From: Membranipora membranacea
Taxonomy: Eukaryota > Bryozoa > Gymnolaemata > Cheilostomatida > Membraniporidae
Reading direction: 5' to 3'
Assembly (NCBI GenBank): GCA_914767715.1
Contig: OU612070.1
Location: 21,626,025 to 21,690,024 of the forward strand
DNA: 64,000 nt
The notes under the pieces are model-generated. The model saw nothing but the letters and a program-made list of their open reading frames with translations. It was not told the origin of the DNA and made no database searches. This document shows positions 49,356-59,597 of this stretch, piece after piece; the first letter of the stretch is position 1; every line of letters begins with the position of its first letter. Both the position numbers and the translations under genes were made by a program.

Positions 49356-49359
49356 TTAA

Positions 49360-49800
49360 GATATGCACTATGAAAATTCATCGCCATTATTGAAGTTTTT
49401 CAAAATGGCATTTAAGTTTACGTGAGTCTAAAATCATATCTTGACCGAGGACGTGACTGTATTGGACCTGAATCTCAAACTTTACTTTGAAGATGCGAAT
49501 TTTCTTTTCCCCTTTGTAAATCCTTATAGATGATGAGTTGGGAAATTCTGTTATATCTCTTTTATTACAAGTTCATCATTGGCATCGATTGGAATGCCTC
49601 TCAGCATACCAGTGTTGATTTTTGCTGATTCTGGATTGATTGTCATTCTTACTTGTGAATTTTCAAATAGTGTGAGACACGGATTGGGCACAACATGGGG
49701 TAGTTGGATTGCTCCGAGCCTACTCTTTGATGAGCGAGTGGGCTTTTACTTACGTTTTAGGTTCTATTTGGTTTTAGCACTGAAGGCCGTCGCTTGAAGT
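49360..49800 (-). pseudogene. LINE ORF1 C-terminal remnant and ORF2 start
   Basis: Minus-strand pieces GIPIDANDELVIKEI, then after a one-base shift EFPNSSSIRIYKGEKKIRIF, resemble the RRM-like gag segment of CR1/RTE ORF1s. Further on, MNFHSAYL leads into the endonuclease frame. Heavily decayed. Confidence 0.5.
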
Positions 49801-51956
49801 ATACAATTATTATATAACCCATAAAAGGGTCTCAACTCTTCGTGATATCGATACACTGATCCGACAAATTCTGATGGGCTTTATGAGCGATATCAATTAA
49901 TCTCCTGACAAAATGTAATACACGCTCAGAGTTTATCTACTCCACTGAATTTAATGCACTGTAGGTATACACTCATGGCCTGTGTGCATAGATTTTAAGA
50001 TTGAGATAAATTGTGTATAGGAGCTGTGTGTCCTGTGTGTATTCTTTGTGAACATTTTTGAGAATCCCAAGTGGGTTGGCCCACTGGAAAATATCAACAA
50101 ATGACGTCATATGAGTTAATATGGGAAAAGACGAGACTTGAAACTGAATGGGTTAATGACAACAAACTTATTGCCGATCCAGATAGTGTCTTGCTAATCG
50201 CCCTATCAATCATAATATGTCAAACATCGATCATCTAAACCAACAAATTATGCAATGTCAGACATTAAGGATTGTGTTAATACTAACTAGGGACCATTGG
50301 TGAGTTACATAACCTAACTGAACTGAATAATACCGCAAGAGTGGGCATATGCGTTTTTTTCGAAGGTTTGACTTCTGACACACCAGACGATTTGGTGTCC
50401 AAAATCTCACTCGATTTGACTTCTGGATTAATATTCGGTTTGACGTCTAAATTCTCACTGTTCTGAATGACGGTCTCGATGCTACTCGGTTCGATGTCTA
50501 AACTCTCACTGTCCTGAATGATCGTCTCGATGCTACTGACTCATGCTCTAACTGCTGCATATACTTAATGTTGCACAGCTTTGATGATATCTGTATGAAT
50601 GTCATTTGACACATGACATCGGCTTTTTTGACAGCAGTGCTTTGGTAGGCAGTTTCACTTTGATGATATCTGTTTGAATGTTATTGGCTTTGGTTGAGAT
50701 TTGCAGCTATCTCTCTTGACCATACTATTAGGTGTGATGGCAGCGGTCATGTGATAGATAGCATCTAGTAGTGGTTTGAGACGGTATTAAAGTATGTCAA
50801 AATTGAAGTTGGTCGAGATTTGAAGGTGTTTCTCTGGATATAGTATAAGGTGTGATGGTAACAGTCAGGTGATGACTAGTATCTAGTAGTGATCAGAAAC
50901 GGTATGCCGTGGGAGATTCATATAATATTGTCATCATTGTAATCTTAAATGGTGCTGAAGTTCGGTCATTAAAGATCAAAGGAAAAAAAAAGGGGGAGGG
51001 GGTGGTAAAGCATTATAAAAACCCCATACGATATTATTATAATTAGTTATTTCTCAAATATGATAATGCTGTCAACCAGGGTTAATTCATAAAATAAAAT
51101 AAAACCACCATAAAATGCTGCTTTCAACTTAAAATTATATTTTATGTTAGGTTGTTAATCATGCTGCGCATACATAAACCAAAGTTAGTTTTATAACAAA
51201 ATTCCCAACACCTTGAAAATATAAAATAATAAAATCATCCTTATTCGTAGTGAAATTGGACGACGGTGGATATTTCTATAGGCATGCAGGACCACTTATA
51301 GCAACTCAACAATACTTGGCAACATCGGCTAATTTCATAGAAATACTTAATGTAATCGCAAAATTGTTTCCTCCCCTCGTGGTCCAAAATGAGGCAAAAT
51401 CTTGTGTGGGGTGTTATCAATTTTCTGTCAGTTGGGATTGAAATTTAATGCAAAGGCAAAAATACAACATTTAAATCAGCCTCGTGACAATAAGTCATTC
51501 TTCTTTTCTTCATATGCTGTCTCGATGCCTGGCGCTAGTGGTTTTATCAGTTAATAGCATCTAATAACAAGATAAACTGCTGGGTCGATGCTGTTTAGCT
51601 ATGAATTTAATTAGTTAATAAAATCTCATACTAAATTAAAATGCTGGGTCATGCTATCCCATACTAAATGTGATCAGTTAACAAAATATCTTAATAAAAT
51701 ACAATGCATGGGCTATGCTATCCAACAATAAAATTTGTAATCAGTAAACAAAATCTCTTAATAAAATACCATGCTGGGTTAATTTAAACTAGTCAGATGA
51801 TCAGTGTTTCTGTTACACATGCACATGTACATGCAGGCTTTTAGTCTGTGTTTGAATAAAGAATTTCCATACCAGAGCACCTCTATGACTTTCATGCCAT
51901 GCATACTGAACGAACATGCGTCCAAGAAATAAAACATCTGAGATGTACATCCGCCA
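49801..51956. other. Non-coding stretch with diverged tandem repeats
   Basis: About 50436-50540: two units of about 62 bp around GACGTCTAAATTCTCACTGT and CTCGATGCTACT. About 50590-50920: a diverged repeat of about 150 bp around TTTGATGATATCTGT and AGGTGTGATGG. About 51570-51800: three AT-rich units of about 70 bp with ATGCTGGGT and AATAAAAT. No gene seen. Confidence 0.5.
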
Positions 51957-52271
51957 TTATAATAGTAGTAATGTATTCAAAGTGTTCATCAACTTGGCCA
52001 CTGTCTTTTCATCACGAAGGTGCAACATAATTTTTGGAGATTCTGTCTTGAAATTGTAGGTTGTGATGTTTTTGATGATAGTTGGGCCGAATTCACAGTG
52101 AATCTCACTTCTGATGTTGTCTTGATTATAGTTTTGGTAGGTTTTTGATGACTTGTTGATACTTATTACGATGCAGTGCTTGGGGTTGAAGTTGTTCGGG
52201 CAAGCTGTTTTTCTAGTAGATGGCATGTGGTCTGCAGCGTTGGATGTAGTCGTAGGTGATAACCTCAACAA
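51957..52271 (-). pseudogene. LINE ORF1 fragment (minus strand), cut by the plus-strand LINE
   Basis: The frame contains NNFNPKHCIVISINKSS and then PKIMLHLRDEKTVAKLMNTL, an RRM-like alternation as in LINE ORF1 proteins. It appears to be the continuation of the minus-strand ORF1 at 53744-55121, separated by the plus-strand reverse transcriptase at 52241-53650. Confidence 0.5.
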
Positions 52272-53650
52272 GTTTTACCTGAGGTTTGAGCATGACGAAA
52301 CACCACACCAGTTCCAGCTTCATGACAACACATCTTTAAATGTTCCAGACTTCACTATTGCTGAGGTCAACGCTGCTTTAGGGCGGTGTGTAACCAGGAA
52401 AGCTAGTGGACCAGACTAAGATTCTGAAATCATGCGCCAACCAACTCGCTGATATATTCCACACACTTTTCAATCGCTGTCTGGCTGCTGGTTACATCCC
52501 TCAACTATGGCGGAGATCGGAGGTGGTACATGTTCCTAAGAAGCCTAAGTCGTCAGCTCTGAATGATTATCGACCTATCGCCTTGACCTCAGTAGTTATG
52601 AAGACTTTTGAGCATTTGATAAAAGACCAACTGTGTGCTACTCTGAGGGTAGATCAAAACCAATTTGCTTATAGGAAGTCTCGTAGCACAAAGGATGCAT
52701 GCATTGCTTTTGACTATAGTGTTAGGCAACACCTCGATACATCAAGGAGGTATGCTAGTGCTTAGTCTAAGTGCTCAGACTCCAAGGCGCAGGGAGTTAC
52801 TTGCGCAAGCTATCAAAGAGAGGAGTTTGATAGCTTGCGCAAGTAACTCCCTGCGCCTTGGAGTCTGAGCACTTAGACTAGCTAGTGCTTTGTTTGTAGA
52901 TTTTTCTTCAGCATTTAATACGATATTGGCAAAACTTTTAGCAGATAAATTAATTGATATGTGTGTACCTTTTCCTTATATAAAATTGATTAATTCTTTT
53001 CTCAGTGAATGACGACAGCACGTAAGAATCTCCAGTCATAAATCTGATATTTTACCTAGTAGTACTGGCTTCACACAGGGGTTTGTTTTATCTCCATTGT
53101 TATTTTCTATCTACACTGACACGGTTCAATCTGATCACCCTAACATAAAGATCTATAAGTATGCTGATGACATGGTTATTTTGGGTCTTTTGGATCACAG
53201 CAGTAGCAACGAATTTTATTTTAAAGCTGTAAATGATTTTTCCGAATGGTGCAAAGCTAACTGTCTTATATTGAATATCGCTAAGACCAAGGAGATGATC
53301 TTTGACTTCAGTAGATCCCAGGAAGTCACTTCTAATGTTTTTATTGATGACAGCCCAGTAGAGAAAGTTCAATGTTTTAAGTATCTGGGTACTATTTTAA
53401 AGGATGATTTAAAATGGACTGATAATACTGACCACATTTTTCGCAGATTAAAAAGCAGATTTTTTGCATTGTCTAAGTTCAAATCTTTTTATCCGTCCAA
53501 TGCTCAATGTGAGTATTTTGTGCAGTCTCTTATATTACCGATGTTATTATATAATTCAGAAGTTTGGTTTAACTCTTGCACAGCAAAGGAGAGATCTCGA
53601 TTATTGTCTCCGTTTCTACCTCATACAGCTGTGACATTCCTAATCTGATC
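52241..53650 (+). pseudogene. LINE reverse transcriptase (Rex1/CR1/L2-like), 5'-truncated, split by a MITE
   Basis: Starts in the linker before the RT (DNLNKFYLRFE). Then RKASGPD, a one-base frameshift at about 52417, ILKSCANQLADIF, VHVPKKPKSSALNDYRPIAL, TSVVMKTFEHLI, NQFAYRKSRSTKDA. The frame is interrupted by the 118-bp element at 52763-52880 and resumes with LFVDFSSAFNT. A TGA lies at 53010-53012, then QGFVLSPLLF, KYADDM (catalytic) and the C-terminal region to 53648. Only three lesions across about 1.4 kb, so this copy is young. Its 5' truncation is typical of LINE insertion. Confidence 0.85.
52763..52880. mobile_element. Perfect foldback MITE of the TAGTCTAAGTGC family with exact 9-bp target duplication, copy 3
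   Basis: 118 bp: two arms of about 55 bp that look like perfect reverse complements (start TAGTCTAAGTGCTCAGACTC) around a loop of about 8 bases (GAGAGGAG). It is flanked by GCTAGTGCT at 52754-52762 and 52881-52889. Removal of the element and one repeat leaves the LINE reading frame open. Mutator-like by target length (inference). Confidence 0.92.
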
Positions 53651-53743
53651 TAAGACCGAATTCTTAGTACTGCAGTAAATTTTATTAATGGCGAAGACCA
53701 TATTTTTAACAAACATTATGTTCCAGGTAGGAAAACATTTTTA

Positions 53744-54312
53744 TCAGCAAAGTGCCGCACAACACGTTTTTCTTTTTTCTCTCTCTCTGTGGAGTTGTCT
53801 ACCACTGCTTGCAACTGATGACCATTGTTGTGTGGTGTTAAGAGTTTGAGTTGGAAGATATGTTTGTTGTACGGTGATTTTGGAATTTGTTGGACTTTCC
53901 TTTGTACTAGGGCTCTCAGATAAAGCACTAGTAAGTGTATCCAATTTTAACTGCATGCTGTCCATCTTCTGCTGCATGCTGTCCATCTTCTCCATCATAA
54001 CAGAAAGCACGTCATGCAGAGTTCTGGATGACGCACATCCGGGACTCTCCCCACAATCTTTGTCCCTGGAATGACTGGGAGCGTTGTTGACGAATGGAGC
54101 AGAAGTCTTCATTGTCCCTGACAGAAAATACTGAGAAGGCCTTGGCAGTGAAACTTCAGATCCCCTAGAGCACCTTGTGTGCTTTGATGTTGTGATATAC
54201 TGCTGTTGGCATTGGTTTCACAGTGAATTAAAATGCAATCATTGCCAATGGTTAACATATATGATTTTTTTCTTTCCAATATTTCCAGTCCTGCTTCAGC
54301 TAGGCACACCAA
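53744..54312 (-). pseudogene. LINE ORF1 coiled-coil segment
   Basis: The minus frame 54112-53744 contains LHDVLSVMMEKMDSMQQKMD and a second DSMQLKLDTLTSAL unit, a heptad coiled coil with an internal 8-residue repeat, followed by a Ser/Thr-rich linker. It is downstream of the 248-codon frame at 54375-55121 on the same strand; together they look like one ORF1 of a non-LTR element. Confidence 0.5.
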
Positions 54313-54374
54313 CTTTTGACCAAATCTTCCCAGCTACTTACTCTTGAAGGAAACTGTTTTGAATTATGAACAAA

Positions 54375-55121
54375 CTATGGAAAGCATCTCTTAAGACTAA
54401 ATTTTGATTTTTTGGACGCTAACTTCAATAACCACCAATTGGGAATAAGTCTCAATTCCATTTCATTTCTAAATGTTATGCCAAAGGGAAAAATATCTAT
54501 TGCAATGCTCAGCCCTAATCTGGGGAAAAAAATCACATTTAATTCACTGAGTTGTTTACTTTTTAGCGATTCCATTGCATTTGAACATGAAGAACGTACT
54601 TTATCGTTCAAATTGGCAATTGGTTCTGGCTGAAATTCACTTACCAGCTTAGAGTAGTGACTAATAAACACATCCACATCTTTGATCGCATTCACCAGTA
54701 TTCTTGAGGTGGTATGGTAGAAGTTTGCAGTATGAAGGCGTTTATCTGATTTCTTCTTGTTTTTAACTTTGAAGACAGTGGCTGTTATGTTTTTGTCTTT
54801 AGCTTCATTCATTTTCCTTGATACATAAAGATATTGCTCCTGAATTGAAGATTGAAAGATAGATTTGACAAGCTCAAATACAGCTGTGCTGCAGTCCACA
54901 AAAATTTGGATGTTTCCCGGATTACCTTTTATGGTGATAGCCAAGCTGCCGGCGCAGCCGAGGCACAGTTGGCCATCAGTAGTTGTCAGGGTTGTGATAT
55001 ATGCATTTTTGTCATCGTTGTCATATTGATGGAGCTGGAAGTGCTGGTTGCACCAATAGCCATCCATATTTGAGATGTTACGTCTATCTGCTACGGCAGC
55101 ATCCCGTCGTCTGAATGTCAT
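54375..55121 (-). CDS. 248-codon open frame, probable retrotransposon ORF1 N-terminal region
   Basis: The longest uninterrupted frame in the window. It begins MTFRRRDAAVADRR and has a small cysteine/histidine set (YWCNQHF, then CLGCAG), a segment ANFYHTTSRILVN that I associate with ORF1 proteins of non-LTR elements in early animals (recollection, not proven), and a basic C-terminus (KLASKKSKFSLKRC). Its 5' flank (55045-55436) is duplicated in inverted orientation at 44802-45175. Function otherwise unknown; it could instead be an intronless host gene. Confidence 0.45.
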   Translation of the reverse strand: MTFRRRDAAVADRRNISNMDGYWCNQHFQLHQYDNDDKNAYITTLTTTDGQLCLGCAGSLAITIKGNPGNIQIFVDCSTAVFELVKSIFQSSIQEQYLYVSRKMNEAKDKNITATVFKVKNKKKSDKRLHTANFYHTTSRILVNAIKDVDVFISHYSKLVSEFQPEPIANLNDKVRSSCSNAMESLKSKQLSELNVIFFPRLGLSIAIDIFPFGITFRNEMELRLIPNWWLLKLASKKSKFSLKRCFP

Positions 55122-55436
55122 TATTTATTATATATTATTTTATTATAACATGTGTCATAGGCTATGGGAAAATTATTGACCATGATAGTATCTGAGTCTC
55201 ATCAATCCTCGTATTTAGTATATCACACAGTGCTGCACCATACCACCTTCCTTTTAATACTGGTTCATAATTTGCTCAATTATCTTTAGCTATCAATTTT
55301 AGTCATGAGCATTATTCCATATTCCTATTCCGCATTACCTACATTACATTACATACATACATTATAATTGACAATGGTTTGTTGACTAAGCAGTGCTTGC
55401 AATTTTAATCCCATCTTTGACACTTGCATAACTTGC
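55045..55436 (-). repeat. LINE 5' region, inverted partner of 44802-45175
   Basis: Read on the minus strand it begins TTATGCAAGTGTCAAAGATG at 55436 and runs into the start of the 248-codon frame. Similarity to the other copy stops in the first 25 codons, where the plus copy is rearranged. Confidence 0.75.
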
Positions 55437-55635
55437 TTTGTCTTTGGCAGTCTTTATCCTAGGGTTATGTTGACTGCATTGTGGTTCTGTAAGCACTGTG
55501 GAGATTTGCAAGTCTAGCTAGATGGGAAATATCTGTGGAGAGCGGCACAGCCGGCAAAATTCATTCTGAGTATATCTTTAGTCTAGTCCAGCTATCAACC
55601 CATTTTAGTGTCAACCATCCATGATTGATAGGAGT

Positions 55636-55800
55636 CAGGAGTGGTCTGATGGTTAAAGGTGCAGACTTGTGATCTGTGAGGTTCAGGTTCTATTCTCAGC
55701 GCCGGCTGTCATTTCTGATTTGGTACTGGCTCGCAATTCATCCTAGCCAGGTCCTTGCGGAATGGGATTAAATATACTGCAGGTCCACTGTGTGTTTGCA
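55636..55800 (+). repeat. tRNA-derived SINE
   Basis: A-box-like GTGGTCTGATGGTTAAAGG and degenerate B box GGTTCAGGTTCTATTCTC, then a body with CCTAGCCAGGTCCTTGCGG and GGGATTAAATATACTGCAGG. It lies directly before the minisatellite at 55858. Confidence 0.5.
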
Positions 55801-55857
55801 CACCTCACATAGCCGGAATTCCAGGTATAAGGTAGGGTATAGGGGGGGTACAGACAA

Positions 55858-56121
55858 AATCCCGCAGCCAGAATCCCAAAACCAAAAATCCCAATGGACA
55901 AAGTCCCGCAACCAAAGTCCCATAGCCAAAGTGCCAGAGTACAAGGTCCCAAAGACCAAAACACCAGAGCCCAAAGTCCCAAAGACCAAAGTCCCGCAGC
56001 CAAAGTCCCGCGGCCAAAGTCCCAATGACCAAAGTACCAATGACCAAAGTACCAATGACCAAAGTCCCAAAGACCAAAGTCCCAAAGTCCCGGGGCCACA
56101 ATCCCGCAGCCAAAGTCTCAA
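55858..56121 (+). repeat. 15-bp minisatellite, AAAGACCAAAGTCCC units
   Basis: About 18 units of 14-15 bp, consensus AA(A/T)GACCAAAGTCCC with variants GCAGCCAAAGTCCC and AATGACCAAAGTACC. Because most units are 15 bp, all frames of both strands stay open, which produces spurious frames of about 100-160 codons (minus strand Gly-Leu-Trp-Asp-Phe type, plus strand Pro-Lys-Ser/Val type). The same repeat on the opposite strand is at 63731-63958. Confidence 0.9.
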
Positions 56122-58214
56122 TGCAAAAAAAATTAAAATTTTTATTTCGAATATAAATTTGTTTTCCATATTAAAAACATTTTACATAACATTTCAAGCA
56201 AGTTTTGTCTTCAATTATATTCTGATAATACACTTTCATAGTAGTTTTATATCATGCTCTCATTGTCTGTAGTATGTTTTCATTCAGGGTCAAAATTCGG
56301 CTAGTTTCTGGATGCATAAGGATAAATCATTATGTCTACTCTACTCTAGTGGTTGAAAAGTATCAATAATAATCCCCTTCATAGACTTCCAAACCAAAAT
56401 ATTTTATATTCCATCCTTAAAAGTATATTCTTGGCGTTGCCCTTTCACTATGGAGGGGGTATAACTCCACTACTCAGCTAGGAGAAGCTGAAAACTGTCC
56501 TGCTTGACGTTATAGACTTTAAATTGATCAGTTAACTATTTGCTGATGAAATTACTCATCTGGAACCCGGACATGTAAAGTTTGGTTGAAGCTGAAACCT
56601 GTTTTAGACTTGGAACCCTAGCTCACTGAATCGGAACCTGGCTTGGACTTGTGTCTTAATGGACTAGCGCTGCACTGTACCTTGTGGAACTTTTTATCAT
56701 TTCTAATTTTTATTTGTAAGCAAATTGTTCTTGTGTGAGCATGTTGCATCTATCTAGACTATCTTTGTTTTGCACTATAGTTCCTAAAAGCTATAGTATC
56801 GATGTTATGACTATGTGATGACCTTTTTAATTTGGAGAAGCATATTCATGCGTTTCGTAAGAGTTCATGTTTTCAAGCGCTGAAAGGCTCTTGCCTTCTT
56901 ACTTCCTACTTACTTTATTACTTTATTACTATACAAATATATTTTCTGTAATGGGTATCATTTTTATTCTGGAGAATAATTAAGTTCTTAGAACTTTTAC
57001 CTTTCACTTTTACTAGTGAACCTGAATCCTGAAACTCTAGTTCCTGTATACAGCTTTCTAATATCTCTCAAGAGCTAAATTGGTAGACAAAACACTGTGC
57101 CAAGTTCCTGACAAGAACTTGTAAATATTAATATGCTATGAAATGCATTTTCACTTCTCTGGCTTCCTGTTAAAGCAAGTTTTGAGCTCCTTGGTTAAAG
57201 CTAGGGCTCAGTTCACGGTTAAATGTACAATGTTGTTTACAAATTTAAAGGCACCATGCTGTATCCAATGTCCGTCCCTGTCATTTTCTACCTTAGGCCT
57301 ACATATAACAATCACAACGCACGTTTCTCATCACTTGCCATGCTCTCTTGCACCCATGCTTATAACTTCTGTGGACTGGACATGGACTGGGACTATAAAT
57401 CGTTCAGAATTTTTAAATCTACAATCAAAGCTGATGTTTTTCAATTGTATGTGTAGGGTGCATAGCCATCATCAACTTTACTTGGTTTTTTTCATATTTC
57501 AGTATCTGTTATGTAATAATTTATGACTGTAGCAGAATTTGGAAGTTATTGTTCACTGTAATTATTATTAACCATTTAAAACAAAAATTTTCATTAGTAG
57601 TATTATGTCGGTCACGCCTTTTATCACTGTGGTAACCTGTATTTACGAGATTTGTTCCTGCTAAATACGGAGTTGCCCCCACTCGATCCATAGGTTTGTT
57701 TTTGTTTGGCCCCGTGCTTTAGCAAGTTCAAAGGATACCAATTTTGGTGCTTATTTAGCATACTGCTTAAGGTAATGTCAAAGACCGATCCGAATATCAA
57801 CATATCATATACCGTTGGAAAGCTGCCGAGCTACTGAAAATGAATACCTGAACAAAAACTTGATTCCATGACGTTGTGTCATTTTAGGGAGGAAATGAGG
57901 AAGAAAACCCTCTTTTTGTCAATGCAGATTGAGCAGTCAAATTAATTGCAAGAAATTTCAAATCAGGTGGAATGTATACTTAGAGATTGCGTTTACTGTT
58001 ATTCTTACGAGTGTGCATTTTCCCTCAAGACTTGATTTTGGAGCTTATTACTCATATATAGACATGCTTGAATTATTAATGAGGGTTATGCTTTCCCTCT
58101 CTGATTACTTCTCCGAAATGGCACAAATACAGCAGAGTTTGAAACTGTTGAGTTAAATGTTGAGTACAATGTTGCATGATTTATATTATGTCGCAAATTA
58201 TTTGCCATTTTCAG
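56122..58214. other. Stretch without identifiable gene
   Basis: AT-rich DNA with unsupported small frames (57143-57526 plus, 127 codons, no domain; 57929-58156 plus). Upstream exons of the transposase-like gene at 58215 may lie here, since its first visible exon needs one carried-over base, but none could be recognised. Confidence 0.4.
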
Positions 58215-59597
58215 GGGCTCATGATCTGCTGGAATACTTCACAGCAAATTATGTACTAGGACCACTGGTGAACGATGGTGAGGTAGGCGTAAACCTGCGA
58301 ATAGTCAGACGAGTGCCTATTTTCCCTCCCGATACCTGGAATGTGAATGAGGCCACGCTGAATGATGAGCCGAGAACGAACAATGTCTCTGAGTCATTTA
58401 ATAACAGGTAGATTTACAGTGTTTAGTATCATTCTGGAGCCATTCATCGCGAATTGAGAATGCAATGTAGCCAAATCCATGTGGCTCTCCCTGTTATTCC
58501 TGTCGCCAATTCGCGTATCAAAAGGAAGTGATGCCATGCATAGTTAAAGCGGTGAATAAACAAGATTAAAACTTCCTCTGCCAACAAAAACTTTTTTACG
58601 CACCGGAATACTGGTGGTGTCGGCCATGTCAATCTATTCCGGTAAAACTCTAACTGGTTTTCGACATATCTATATGCTGGGCTGCCGCTCAAGTTTTACA
58701 TAGTCTCACATCCCCTTGCTTTGTATTGTCTGGGGTGGTGCGTTGCAATTAGAAAAGTGATCTGACTGCAAACTAAAAGTGATAACTATTGAGTATCTAA
58801 ACACAGTGATGGTAAAATTGGAGTCATAAACTTCCGTGGCCTATATATGGCAAGCTTCTCGCATGTCTTTGGAGTTAGTAAGTGACACCCTTCCCTTGAA
58901 GGCCTCTTGAGACTTTGTGATATAATGCTTTGCTTTCTATGCTATTTGAGCTTTCTTCAGCTTCCGTTTAAATTTTTCCATACTAGGCATGAGGTCTTGC
59001 AAAAGCTATCGCACATGGATTGTTATTTCTAATATTGTGATATCATTAGGGGCGAGCAAGGATCACTCACTACTTTGTAATTGCAATACCCCCATCTATT
59101 GCAAGGGTTTTTAAACCCAGCTTTTTCTAGGGAGGAGCCTTATAGTGAAATAAACATGAGCATTCCACTTAAAATGGGGAGAGGGCATCATATCGACAGA
59201 GGCAGTCCCAAAACACGCTCCCCCAAACACATATATTCCAGATCTGGCACTGCAGAAAATGGCCCACATAGCGGCGTTCTTTGTGTCCATTCACATTCAT
59301 ATGAGCTTCTGATATCTATCATTTAGGATAAACCATGTGATTAGAGGACCACACCCGAACATCTGGGTTCTGATCCAAGACATCAGAAAACTTGATAACA
59401 TCGAAAGAACAACAATTCATAGAATGGACGAAGGCTACATGCCAAGGATACGTGTACGTAGAGACACGGTACAGTTGAAGGAAAGACTGCACAACCTTGT
59501 GGAGATGAGAGCTAACGGACACAACACAATCAGGGAGTTCCTCCGAGGTGTTGGTCACACCATTCGATGGAAGGTGCAGATCAACAATCTGGAGTGA
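58215..59597 (+). CDS. MULE-type transposase C-terminal region, spliced (partial)
   Basis: Exon A 58215-58407 (acceptor TTTTCAG, donor GTAGAT) and exon B 59327-59593/59597 (acceptor ATTTAG) join in phase. Exon A: LLEYFTANYV, FPPDTWNVNEATLNDEPRTN, then NNVSESFNNR. Exon B: HPNIWVLIQDIRKL, then a basic region and TIREFLRGVGHTIRW. This is the pattern of animal MULE transposases, often linked to FLYWCH fingers (FP.E.WN.YDR....PRTNNAVEGWH...... HP..W..I..L). The catalytic DDE core should lie upstream and was not seen. The frame ends at TGA 59595-59597 unless the good donor GTGAGT at 59594 is used. It may be a transposon copy or a domesticated gene. No stop or frameshift in about 150 residues. Confidence 0.65.

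Noticed and set aside
55743-56272. Several overlapping frames of 100-160 codons with Gly-Leu-Trp-Asp-Phe or Pro-Lys-Ser periodicity
   Set aside because: They are the product of a 15-bp minisatellite open in many frames on both strands.
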